Positions 47,594 through 59,428 of a DNA stretch of 64,000 bases are shown in pieces. Source of the DNA: Craterostigma plantagineum (taxonomy: Eukaryota; Streptophyta; Magnoliopsida; Lamiales; Linderniaceae); the NCBI GenBank assembly GCA_027422505.1, contig JAPQWV010000328.1:1-64000 (forward strand). Reading direction: 5' to 3'. Each line of letters opens with the position of its first letter. Position 1 is the stretch's first letter. Position numbers and translations under genes: made by a program. Under the pieces are notes generated by a model. That model saw nothing but the letters and a program-made list of their open reading frames with translations, made no database searches and was not told the DNA's origin.

Positions 47594-48243
47594 CTAGGTA
47601 TTTACAGCTAAGATAATAAAATCGCTCCTAAATGCTTAAGACTAAATCGCAGTACTTTCCTGCCCGCTTGCGAGTTTGCTGTCGCCCTAAACGCTCGCGG
47701 GAATCTAACATTCACGAATTACTAACGCGAGGATCGAGTATTTGCTTTCGCCCTATACTCGAATCCTATCTTCTATGAACGGCCTAAACGTTATTTAGTT
47801 GTCGCCCTAAACATTTTTCCAAGCAATCACTTTAACACATAGACATATTAAAGCAACGAAACATATTCATAGAACGATAAATAGTCAATAGCACAAAGTC
47901 ACGATAATATACGTCTTAACTGCGAATTATTCTAGCGTTCATCTAATCCCAAACACAACGGGATTTAGCTACTCATAATAAAGGGAAAAACTACGAAAGA
48001 ATTGAAAGATAAAGCCGAAGAACTCATGATCTTTCCTACTGATGAATCTGGTGTGATCTCGGGGAAAGATCTTCGTTCTTCGTTAATTCGCCGTGGATTC
48101 TTCGTTGATCCGTCTCTTGCGCTCTGGGACGGGATTTCCTGTTCTTTTCGCCCTAATTTCGTCTCTGGATGATTGAGAATTGATCTCTGGTGAGTTGTGT
48201 CGATTCTGGGTTGAATTTGGGCTTTTTATACTGATTCCCGAGT

Positions 48244-48490
48244 CGGTCACGGCCTGGGACATAGGCCGTCACGGCCGTGACCATCATCGTCCGCGTCTCG
48301 TCACTTTCTGCCCTAGGTCACGGCCAAGTGCATTGAAGGTCACGGCCGTGACCATAGTCAGCGCACCTCTCTGCCTCGCGTCACGGCCAGACGCGTTAAG
48401 CGTCACGGCCGTGACCGTCACCAGCGTCTCTCTCTTCGCTCTCTGTCCCTCGTCACGGCCGTGACGCGTAATGCGTCTGGCCGTGACCGA
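48244..48490. repeat. GGTCACGGCCGTGACC palindrome cluster in Athila LTR
   Basis: TCACGGCC occurs seven times and GGCCGTGA five times in about 250 bp. Complete palindromes lie near 48267, 48338, 48400 and 48450, several paired with a half-site 9-20 bp away. The unit near 48379-48416 and that near 48451-48489 are nearly exact reverse complements, giving hairpin arms of about 38 bp. Confidence 0.9.
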
Positions 48491-48680
48491 GGGCAGTTTC
48501 AGCCCTTTTCGCTCCGTTTTTCCTCGTTTTCGCTCGTTTTCGCCCGAAACTCGTCCTAAGCTCCTTCAACAATCAAACAAGTGTAAATATATCGAATAAA
48601 TGCGTAATTTAATTGCTAAAGCTCTATTATACCCTGAATAAATATTACGATAAACGCATTGAAATGCGTTTATCAGCCCT

Positions 48681-48708
48681 AAAAGCTTACGAGGACCCGG
48701 GTGCTACA
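48681..48708 (-). repeat. Tekay-2 3' LTR (last 28 bases after the Athila insertion)
   Basis: Ends ACCCGGGTGCTACA, the complement of the LTR start TGTAGCACCCGGGT. This completes the LTR that begins at 38167. Confidence 0.9.
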
Positions 48709-48724
48709 TCCTCCCCCCTTAAAG
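48709..48724 (-). promoter_or_regulatory. polypurine tract of Tekay-2
   Basis: The minus strand reads TTTAAGGGGGGAGGA directly before the LTR TG. It matches the tract of Tekay-1 and Tekay-3 in position and sequence. Confidence 0.9.
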
Positions 48725-48742
48725 AGGATTTCGCCCCCGAAA

Positions 48743-48959
48743 TCAGCCCATTTGGAACAATTCAGGATAGCGAACTCTCATCTCATCCTCACGTTCCCAA
48801 GTGGCTTTTTCTGTCGACTGATTACGCCACAACACTTTCACTAGAGGAATTATCTTATTCCTGAGCCGCTTAGTTTCGTACATCAATATCTCTACTTGTA
48901 CTTCCTCGTAACTTTGGTCTGGCTTTAATTGCTGATGCAGGAGTTTGCTTCTCAGCACG
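48743..48959 (-). pseudogene. Tekay-2 pol C-terminus (chromodomain-like)
   Basis: Encodes [44 protein letters not shown] and RYPELFQMG, the same C-terminal segment as Tekay-1. It is cut from the rest of pol at the GCACG duplication by LTR-B. Confidence 0.9.
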
Positions 48960-49989
48960 AGTAATATCAGCAAATTTTAAAGCGGGATTACGATAGGAAA
49001 TTTCAGGATAATTAGCAAAGAAAATATTAGAAATAAAATTCATATGAAATATTTATGAACGAAAATTTGTATGAACCCAAAATAATAAAATATTCTCGGA
49101 AAGTATTTGAATAAGCCCACATTGAAGAATTATTCATATTGATAATTGAGCCCAAAGGTGAAGATATTTAAAGCAATACTATGGGCCCAAATAATTATTA
49201 AGATAATCCTTATGGCCCAAACTACTAAATGGCCGAATATTGTTAAGGCCCAAAACTTAAGGAGGTAACTTAGTAAGAAAGAAAACCAACGTACATCCTA
49301 CATAACCACCTAGATAATTGCAAAAGGATGATCATCATTAGGAGATAAGAATAAATAAGAAAAAAAAGTGATCGAAAGGAAGGTCAAACGAAAGAAAACC
49401 CTCCTTAACAAATAAAAACTTCAAGAGCAGAGAAAGAGTTCAAGCCTACCACGAAAATTCAATAGCACAGAAGAGTTGGCAAATTATAATTCTGAATTCC
49501 AAGTGAGGTATATAACTTACATCTCATATTTAAGATATTTAAGTTATTCAATTGTCGATGCTTAATGAATTGTTACGTGATTCTATAATCTTATGGAGTT
49601 TCGAAATTCATCATGTTTAGGAAACCCAAACTTCGAAGTTTACGCATGGTCATATGTGTTTATATTACAAGATAGGAACTTCGATAATTTCCCTAGATGA
49701 TATATTCATAAGATACTAACTTTAGGATATATTGTTTATGGAAAATAGGGTTTGGGGCTTTGCAATAGATCGAGATGAATTATTCCCAATTATATGATAT
49801 TGGGAAGTTTCGGCATATGAAATGTTAGTAAGGGTGACTTTAGAGTGTATAATATTCTGGGTAGAAAGGTATTTTAGGTGGTTTTAGGTTTTTAGTAAAC
49901 TAGGGTTTTCCTAACCTGGCCTTGACCAAGTCCTATGTAACTCTTGGCTAATCTAGAATCGAGTACATGAAAGATACATTTGCAAGTTG

Positions 49990-51080
<1,091 letters not shown>

Positions 51081-52007
51081 TAGGTCATCTCAGACTTAGA
51101 ATGTTTTAATAATTTCTGATATAATTATTTTAGACTTTACAGTTCGAGGGTTGATAGAGATACTAATAATATTTATTATATTCAGGGGATCGATATATAG
51201 GGACTACACCAGACTTCGTAGTTGGCTGTAGCAGGAGGACAGGTAGGTGAACTATTCATCTCCAATGCGTAAACACATATCTGATCTTATGTGATTTTAT
51301 GTGATTTGATGATTGTTATACATGTTTTACGTACGTTCCATGTAAATCATGCTTTCATATGTTATCACGTTAATATGCAAAGCATATGCATATCATATTA
51401 CCGGGGAGAGATGCCCGTACCGTATTGAGACGGTAGTACTTTGACGTACCGGTGAGCGGGGTAGTTGAGATTGTTATGATTTTGTGACTCGTTGAGGAGT
51501 CGAGGTTGGTACTCGTATGACACCTGACGACCGACAGGCATGATCGATTTGTCTACTCGGGCGTGAACGTTCCGCGGTGCAAAACCGTCGTGATTGTATT
51601 TTAGCGGAGAGAGCGCCTGACAGGGCAGTTGCGTGAACGTCAAAACGCTGTCGGCGTAGGCTACCGCTTACGGAAGAGCGACCTAGCAGGGCAGTTGCAC
51701 GAATGTCAAAACGCTGCTAGTGTAAGCTTCCGTTATGTTATAGGCGCGCGAGGTGTCGAGTCTGACCTAGGGCCCTGTGTTGCGTGATTTGAGACAGGAT
51801 TGTGGCAAAAGAAAGAGTGAACATTGCATGTGAGATATTGGGATCGGGAATGAGCGTTCACGTGCACACATACATTTCTATTCGCCTACTGGGCAAATCG
51901 CTCAGTGTTTACGTGTTGTAGGTACTGAGTCTGACGCTGACGTGCGTCAGGACTGAGACGGCTGGTGGCGGTGCTCCACGCCCGTTGTACAGATACTACT
52001 ATGTAAA

Positions 52008-52056
52008 ATAATATTATATTATATTATATTATATTATATTATATTATATTATATTA
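52008..52056. repeat. (ATATT)n microsatellite
   Basis: Nine to ten ATATT units near the LTR-B 3' end. The duplicated copy at 54884-54922 has fewer units. Confidence 0.95.
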
Positions 52057-52156
52057 TCTTTTAGGAAAAAGTTTTTGTTAGACGGGCCTTCCGCGGCTTA
52101 CGTTGCGGAAAATCCGCCACTAACCTTAATTAGAAAATGAGGGTCGTTACAGCACG

Positions 52157-53202
52157 TGATTCGGATCAGCGATACACTGTCGTAAGGTCGAAATGTGTAA
52201 TACATCGTGTACTTGCGACAACGATGCTGGTAGCTCCAACTGATACGCTACCTCGCCAAGCCTTTTCACTATTTTGAAAGGACCAATGTATCTTGGGCTC
52301 AGTTTGCCCTACTTCCCAAACTTCTTACGCCCTTCATCGGCGACACTTTTACGAACACCCAATCGTCCACTTCAAACTCTAGTGGTCGACGACGATGGTT
52401 GGCATAGCTCTTCTGTCTACTTTGTGCCGTCTGCATCCTTTCTCGTATCGTCGCGATCACTTCTGTCATTTCTCATACTATATCTGGGCCTAACATTGCC
52501 CGTTCGTCGATCTCGTCCCAGTGTACTGGAGTTCTGCATCTTCGCCCATACAGAGCTTCGTAGGGTGCCATCCCGATTGTAGCGTGATAGCAATTATTGT
52601 ACGAGAACTCGACAAGTGGAAGATACCTACTCCAATTCCCCTTGAAGTCGAGCACACAAGCTCGTAGCATATCTTTTAATGTCTGGATCATCCGCTCGGA
52701 TTGAGCGTCCGTCTGCGGATGGTAGGCAGTACTAAAGGAAAGCTTCGTTCCCATCGCCTTTTGTAAACTTATCCAAAACTTTGATAAGAATCTCGAGTCA
52801 CGATCCGACACTATTGACAACGGAATTCCATGGAGTCGTACTATTTCTTGAATGTAGAGCTTCGCGTATCGTTCCATGGAAAATGTCGTGCTTATCGGCA
52901 GAAAATGGGCGGACTTGGTAAGTCGATTGACGATTACCCAAATCGCGTCGTGCCCTTTCACATTTTTCGACAGTCCGACTACGAAGTCCATTTTTATGTT
53001 GTCACATTTCCATTCCGGAATCGGCATGGGCTGCAATGTTCCAGCCGGTCGTTGGTGTTCGGCCTTTATTTGTTGGCAAGTGAGGCATTGACTCACGAAC
53101 ATGGCCATGTCTTTCTTCATCCCTTGCAACCAGTAGTTCCTCCGTAAGTCTCGGTATATCTTTGTAGCTCCACGATGTACTGTACGTCGTGTCATGCACT
53201 TC
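52157..53202 (-). pseudogene. Tekay-2 integrase segment (duplication copy 1)
   Basis: Encodes the integrase zinc-site region, DDE core ([35 protein letters not shown]) and the module before the chromodomain. It has frame breaks. It is a near-identical duplicate of 55022-56069, with about seven differences in 1.05 kb by eye. It stops at a seam near 53200, where LTR-B sequence starts again. Confidence 0.88.
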
Positions 53203-55016
53203 CTAACCTGGCCTTGACCAAGTCCTAAGTAACTCTCGGCTAATCTAGAATCGAGTACATGAAAGATACATTTGCAAGTTGGAATTTGGCAAATCTGAGA
53301 GATAATAGGTTTCGTCGAAGGTGAGTGCAACGCACGAGTCGGGCGATTGGAAGCCAAAAGATCGGGCGACTTTGAGAATAGGAATCGGGCGACTTGGAAG
53401 GGTTAGGAATCGGCGAAAGCAATCTCCCATACATGACAAATCGGCCGACTAAATGTTCAAGAATCGGGTGATTTGTACCTCGAGAAGAGCCTCGACGATT
53501 TTAGCTTTAATTAACTCAAATCGGATGATTTGAAAGGGAGCTCCAATTCCTAATCAAAATCGGGCGAATTATCATAGGACAATTTAGATAGTCTAATATT
53601 TTCATTCGAATCGGGCGATTTAGGGCATATATAACTCGATGATTTCAGTTTATTACATACCTCAACTCGGACGACTATAAGCTCGGCGAAACTATGTCTT
53701 TTAAGATGGCAAATCGGCCGATTAAGGCATCATGGAATCGGGCGACTCACGTTTTCATGCATGCATGAATCGGGCGATTTCTGATGAAATAAATACCCTG
53801 CGAAAGTGAAACCAAGCGTGACAAGTCGGGCAATTTGTGTTTAAAGAATCTGCCAACATTAGTTTAATCGAAACCTAAGTCTATCCACTATTGATCGGGC
53901 GATGATGACTTGATAAACTCGGCAACACTAGGTTCTAGTATGATAATCGGATGATTCGAAAGGCAACAAATCGGGGGATCTAGGTCATCTCTGATATAAT
54001 TATTTTAGACTATATAGTTCGAGGGTTGATAGAGATACTAATAATATTTATTATATTCAGAGGATCGATATATAGGGACTACACCAGACTTCGTAGTTGG
54101 CTGTAGCACGAGGACATGTAGGTGAACTATTCATCTACAATGCGTAAACACATATCTGATCTTATGTGCTTTTATGTGATTTGATGATTGTTATACATGT
54201 TTTACGTACGTTCCATGTGAATCATGCTTTCATATGTTATCACGTTAATATGCAAAGCATATGCATATCATATTACCGGGGAGAGATGCCCGTACCGTAT
54301 TGAGACGGTAGTACTTTGACGTACCGGTGAGCGGGGTAGTTGAGATTGTTATGATTTTGTGACTCGTTGAGGAGTCGAGGTTGGTACTCGTATGACACCT
54401 GACGACCGACAGGCATGATCGATCTGTCTACTCGGGCGTGAACGTTCCGCGGTGCAAAACCGTCGTGGTTGTATTTTAGCGGAGAGAGCGCCTGACAGGG
54501 CAGTTGCGTGAACGTCAAAACGCTGTCGGCGTAGGCTACCGCTTACGGAAGAGCGACCTAGCAGGGCAGTTGCACGAATGTCAAAACGCTGCTAGTGTAA
54601 GCTTCCGTTATGTTATAGGCGCGCGAGGTGTCGAGTCTGACCTAGGGCCCTGTGTTGCGTGATTTGAGACAGGATTGTGGCAAAAGAAAGAGTGAACATT
54701 GCATGTGAGATATTGGGATCGGGAATGAGCGTTCACGTGCACACATACATTTCTATTCGCCTACTGGGCAAATCGCTCAGTGTTTACGTGTTGTAGGTAC
54801 TGAGTCTGACGCTGACGTGCGTCAGGACTGAGACGGCTGGTGGCGGTGCTCCACGCCCGTTGTACAGATACTACTATGTAAAATAATATTATATTATATT
54901 ATATTATATTATATTATATTATCTTTTAGGAAAAAGTTTTTGTTAGACGGGCCTTCCGCGGCTTACGTTGCGGAAAATCCACCACTAACCTTAATTAGAA
55001 AATGAGGGTCGTTACA
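53203..55016 (+). repeat. second, partial copy of LTR-B from a tandem duplication
   Basis: Begins CTAACCTGGCCTTGACC, matching 49911 onward, and ends GGGTCGTTACA like copy 1. Relative to copy 1 it lacks about 345 bp (corresponding to 50246-50590) and shorter pieces. Seam bases share TTC on both sides. The duplicated block is 49911-53202 (about 3.3 kb) versus 53203-56069 (about 2.9 kb). Confidence 0.9.
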
Positions 55017-58000
55017 GCACGTGATTCGGATCAGCGATACACTGTCGTAAGGTCGAAATGTGTAATACATCGTGTACTTGCGACAACGATGCTGGTAGCT
55101 CCAACTGATACGCTACCTCGCCAAGCCTTTTCACTATTTTGAAAGGACCAATGTATCTTGGACTCAGTTTGCCCTTCTTCCCAAACTTCTTACGCCCTTC
55201 ATCGGCGACACTTTTACGAACACCCAATCGTCCACTTCAAACTCTAGTGGTCGACGACGATGGTTGGCATAGCTCTTCTGTCTACTTTGTGCCGTCTGCA
55301 TCCTTTCTCGTATCGTCGCGATCACTTCTGTCATTTCTCGTACTATATCTGGGCCTAACATTGCCCGTTCGTCGATCTCGTCCCAGTGTACTGGAGTTCT
55401 GCATCTTCGCCCATACAGAGCTTCGTAGGGTGCCATCCCGATTGTAGCGTGATAGCAATTATTGTACGAGAACTCGACAAGTGGAAGATACCTACTCCAA
55501 TTCCCCTTGAAGTCGAGCACACAAGCTCGTAGCATATCTTTTAATGTCTGGATCATCCGCTCGGATTGAGCGTCCGTCTGCGGATGGTAGGCAGTACTAA
55601 AGGAAAGCTTCGTTCCCATCGCCTTTTGTAAACTTATCCAAAACTTTGATAAGAATCTCGAGTCACGATCCGACACTATTGACAACGGAATTCCATGGAG
55701 TCGTACTATTTCTTGAATGTAGAGCTTCGCGTATCGTTCCATGGAAAATGTCGTGCTTATCGGCAGAAAATGGGCGGACTTGGTAAGTCGATTGACGATT
55801 ACCCAAATCGCGTCGTGCCCTTTCACATTTTTCGACAGCCCGACTACGAAGTCCATTTTTATGTTGTCACATTTCCATTCCGGAATCGGCATGGGCTGCA
55901 ATGTTCCAGCCGGTCGTTGGTGTTCGGCCTTTATTTGTTGGCAAGTGAGGCATTGACTCACGAACATGGCCATGTATTTCTTCATCCCTTGCAACCAGTA
56001 GTTCCTCCGTAAGTCTCGGTACATCTTTGTAGCTCCACGATGTACTGAGTACGTCGTGTCATGCACTTCTGTCATGATAGTGCGTCGAACTTCGCATCAT
56101 CAGGTACGTACAATCGGTTCTTGTAGTACAATCCTTCGTCGTCCTGAAACGCAAAGTCCGTCATTGGCTGTTCCGTCCGTGCTCCCTTGATTTTCATGTA
56201 AAGTCCGTCCTTTCTTGAGCCTTTTTGATTTTCTCCAATACTGTAGGTTGCAGGGTTAAGGCCGCTAATCTCGTCAACTTCGCCTAGTCGTACGATCTCC
56301 ACTTCAAGTAGTTGCAGTTTCGTGCTTAGTGTTTTTCGACTTAAGGCATCACCTACCACGTTAGCTTTTGGTTGGTAGTTGATTACACAGTCATAATCCT
56401 TGACTAGTTCCAGCTACCGTCTCTGTCACATGTTCAGTTCTTTCTTTGTGAAGAAATATTTTAGGCTCTTGTGGTCTCTGTATATTTCACATCGTTCTCC
56501 GTAGAGGTAATGTCTCCAAATCTTGAGAGCAAAGACCACCGCCGCGAGCTCTAGATCGTGCGTCGGGTAATTCTTTTCATACTCCTTCATATGACGAGAG
56601 GCATAAGCTACTACGTATCCATTTTGCACCAGCATGGATCCTAACCCGTTTTTTGAAGCGTCGCTGTAGACTGAAAATCCCCCTGTTCCTGAGGGTATTG
56701 TGAGGGCTGGGGCCATCGTTAGCCGCTTTGCAGTTCTTGAAAACTCTGTTCGCATTCTTTACTCCATTGGAACAGAGTATTTTTCCTCTTCAGCTTAGTC
56801 AACGTTGAAGCAATCTTCGAAAAATCCTTAATGAATTTCTTGTAGTACCCTACCAAGCCTAGAAAACTTCTCACTTCCGTCACATTTGTCGGTTGAGGCC
56901 AATTATTGATGGCTTCTATCTTGTTGGGATCAACCGATATTCCTGCTCCGGAAGTGATATGTCCCAAAATGAGACCTGATCCAGCCAGAATTCACACCTT
57001 TTGAATTTGGCGTACAGTTGCTTCTCCCGTAATACGTCGAGGACTATTCGTAGGTGTTGTTCGTGTTCCTCCTTGTCTCAAATATGAGGATATCGCCTAT
57101 GAATACGATCACGAATTTGTCCAGATATGACTTGAAAATGCGGTTCATTAAATCCATAAAGGCTGCCGACGCGTTATTCAGCCCAAAAGGCATGACTAGG
57201 AACTTATACTGTCCGTATCTTGTACTAAATGTCGTCTTCGGAATATCCTCTTCACGGATCTTCAGCTGTTGATACCCCGACCGTAATTCGATCTTGGAAA
57301 ACATCGTGGACCTTGTAATTTATCTAAGAGGTCATCAATTCTTGGTAGCGGGTATTTATTCTTAATAGTCACCTTATTCAACTCTCTGTAGTCTATGTAG
57401 AGCCGCATCGAACCGTTTATCTTCCGTACAACCAACACTGGTTCACCCCATGGGGAAAAGCTCGGTTGGATGAATCCTTTTTGTAAAAGTTCGTCGACTT
57501 GTTCCTTCAACTCCTTCAGCTCGGTCGGTGCTAATCGATACGGGGTCTTAGATATCGGTGCTGCTCCTCGCACCAAGTCAATTGTAAACTCGATCTCTCT
57601 ATCAGGCGGTAACCCTGGTAATTCTTCCAGAAATACATCGGGAAACTTCTTAATTACTGGTACATCTTCAAGCTTCGGGAAGGAATTTTCTTCTGATTTC
57701 AGTGCAAATACCAGGTACGCCTCGCATTCGGCTTTGAGCAGTCGTTGGGCTTTTAACGCTGAGATTCTAGAAATACTTCTCCCTTTCACTATTCTTGCAA
57801 AAGTAAACGATCCCTCTCCTTCCAGATTAAATGTGACTAGCTTACGGTTGCAATCTATAACTGCACCGTACTTCGACAGCCAGTCCATCCCGAGGATTAC
57901 CTCGTAGTCGTTCATCAGAACAATCATCAAATCTACGTGCAATTCTTTGTCACCAACTAATACCGAGAAATTTCTCAATACTTTGTGTCTTAGTTGGAGT

Positions 58001-58306
58001 CCCATTCGGGATTGCTACACTATATTCACACTCGGCCCTTTCAGGCTTAACCCCAAGTTTTTCCACATACTTAACAGATGCAAATGAGTCGGTAGCCCCG
58101 GAGTCTACTAAGATGCATGTGGGAGTTTGGTGGATAAGGAGCGTACCTGTCACCACCATCCGGTTGTTCTCTGCTTCCTCGGACGTGATTGTGTAAACCC
58201 GAGCCGGTACCATTGGTAGTCTAGCTTGATTCTCGCCCTGACTTCCTGTTGCACCTTCCGGACACTGCCTCACAAAATGTCCCGGTTTCCCACATCTGAA
58301 GCAAGT
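55017..58306 (-). pseudogene. Tekay-2 pol (zinc knuckle, protease, RT, RNase H, integrase)
   Basis: In protein order it has half of a CCHC knuckle at the right end, protease (LVDSGATDSFAS; 57950-58273), RT (57044-57840; [20 protein letters not shown]; the catalytic site reads FIGD instead of FIDD), RNase H ([10 protein letters not shown], 56426-56755), and integrase (55164-56075). At least five frame breaks are present. The Asp-to-Gly change at the RT catalytic pair would inactivate the enzyme. The knuckle is cut by an LTR at 58307. Confidence 0.9.
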
Positions 58307-58790
58307 TGTAGCACCCGGGTCCTCGTAAGTATTAAGGCCAATGAATTTGCATAAATGTGGAATGCAATTACGTGCGTTAGGAATTTTCGAAAATTAGGTA
58401 CAAGAGGGGCTATTTTAAATTTTTCGAGCGCAAAACTTACTGTAAATTTCGATTTCAATTTTGTTCACAGTCGAAAATTTTAGCGTCGAAAAATTAATTT
58501 TTCGACGATAAAATTTCTCGATCGTAAAAGCACGCAGCGATAATTTGATCGATCAAAAATCTTCTCGATGGTTGACTTAGTCTCTCGTTGACAATTTTCT
58601 CGATCGTAAAATTTCGCAGCGAAAAACCTTTCAAAATCGAAAGCCTTTCTCGCTCAATAAATTTCTTAGCGAAAAATTTATTCACGCGCGAAAAATTTTT
58701 TGATCGTAAATTTACATGAAAATCTAATTTCTCGATCTTAAATTCACCAAAATTTTTCTCGATCGTAAAATTTCTCGGCTACAGTATCAC
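58307..58790 (+). repeat. truncated plus-strand Tekay-family LTR
   Basis: Starts TGTAGCACCCGGGTCCTCGT, the same LTR start as Tekay-2 but on the opposite strand. After about 130 bp it enters a dense TCGA array (58420-58780: TTTCTCGATCGTAAAATTT, TTTTTCGA, GATCG). It ends without a recognisable LTR 3' terminus near 58790, so it is truncated there. Confidence 0.75.
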
Positions 58791-58791
58791 A

Positions 58792-59199
58792 ATGTCAGTT
58801 CAAACTCATGAAGACACGATGATCGATGAAGTGGCTCAGGAACTAGAGATGGAGCCCCCAACTCATGAGGATACAGTGCCGGATATAGAGTCCACGCGGA
58901 TCGATGTCGTGGCTCACGAGTTGGAACTTGAGGCTCCACAAGTTTCCCTTGGTGTTGAAGTACCCATCAATGTCGGTGTGCTCGAAGAACCTCTTGAGGA
59001 ATGTATTCCAGCAGCACAGCCCGAGGCAGAAATGGGGCACATATCACCACCAATGGCTACTACGCCAGAAACAGAGGCTCTGATTTCCACAATACAACCT
59101 GTCGAGCCTCCGGTGACGGAACCAGCCAGTGAGGACGAGGTCTCTCACCTCACACGGCCACCCCATCAGACACGGAGTCAGATGAGGAGATTCAGCTGA
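58792..59199 (+). CDS. unidentified acidic ORF, 135 residues
   Basis: I do not recognise this protein. It is Glu/Pro-rich and has an internal repeat: THEDTMIDEVAQELEMEPP followed by THEDTVPD...VVAHELELEAP. It ends SQMRRFS. No catalytic motif, signal or membrane segment is visible. It lies between a truncated LTR and the Tekay-3 LTR, and in another frame coding-like sequence continues to about 59427. It may be a fragment of a retroelement linker or accessory ORF, or of a captured gene. Confidence 0.35.
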   Translation: MSVQTHEDTMIDEVAQELEMEPPTHEDTVPDIESTRIDVVAHELELEAPQVSLGVEVPINVGVLEEPLEECIPAAQPEAEMGHISPPMATTPETEALISTIQPVEPPVTEPASEDEVSHLTRPPHQTRSQMRRFS

Positions 59200-59428
59200 T
59201 AAGAAGGACTCCGAGATGACTGAGTATATCACTTGAGTCCATCATCACCGCCGTTACCACCGCACCAGGCATCGCGCCGATCGTACCGTCAAGTGCTGCG
59301 GACACTCCTTCGCTCAATCTTGAGCCGCTGCACACATTACCGTGTCTGGTTCACAGATTCAATCAGAACCTGTCAAAACACCCATAGAGGAGAATCTTCA
59401 AGATTCAACTCAAGGATTGGGTGGAAGT
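59200..59428 (+). other. continuation of the unidentified fragment
   Basis: After the stop, another plus-strand frame stays open and is Ser/Pro/Leu-rich up to the Tekay-3 LTR. No motif is seen. It may be the frameshifted remainder of the upstream ORF. Confidence 0.3.

Larger units (their letters stand above)
41135..48675 (-). mobile_element. Athila-type Ty3/gypsy element
   Basis: 7541 bp with 5' LTR 47275-48675, tRNA-Asp primer site 47252-47268, gag 46369-47045 and gag-pol 41559-46368. Only the outer 424 bp of the 3' LTR remain (41135-41558). GCCCT target duplications flank it. The two LTR copies differ at about 3 of 424 shared positions, so insertion is recent. The 3' untranslated region, polypurine tract and most of the 3' LTR were deleted, placing pol directly against the LTR remnant. 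Confidence 0.93.
47275..48675 (-). repeat. Athila 5' LTR (1401 bp)
   Basis: Plus-strand start TGATCGACACG and end GTTTATCA. It holds a 16-bp palindrome at 47578-47593, three GTCGCCCTA-type repeats at about 47680-47815, and a palindrome cluster at 48244-48490. Flanked by GCCCT (48676-48680). Confidence 0.93.
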
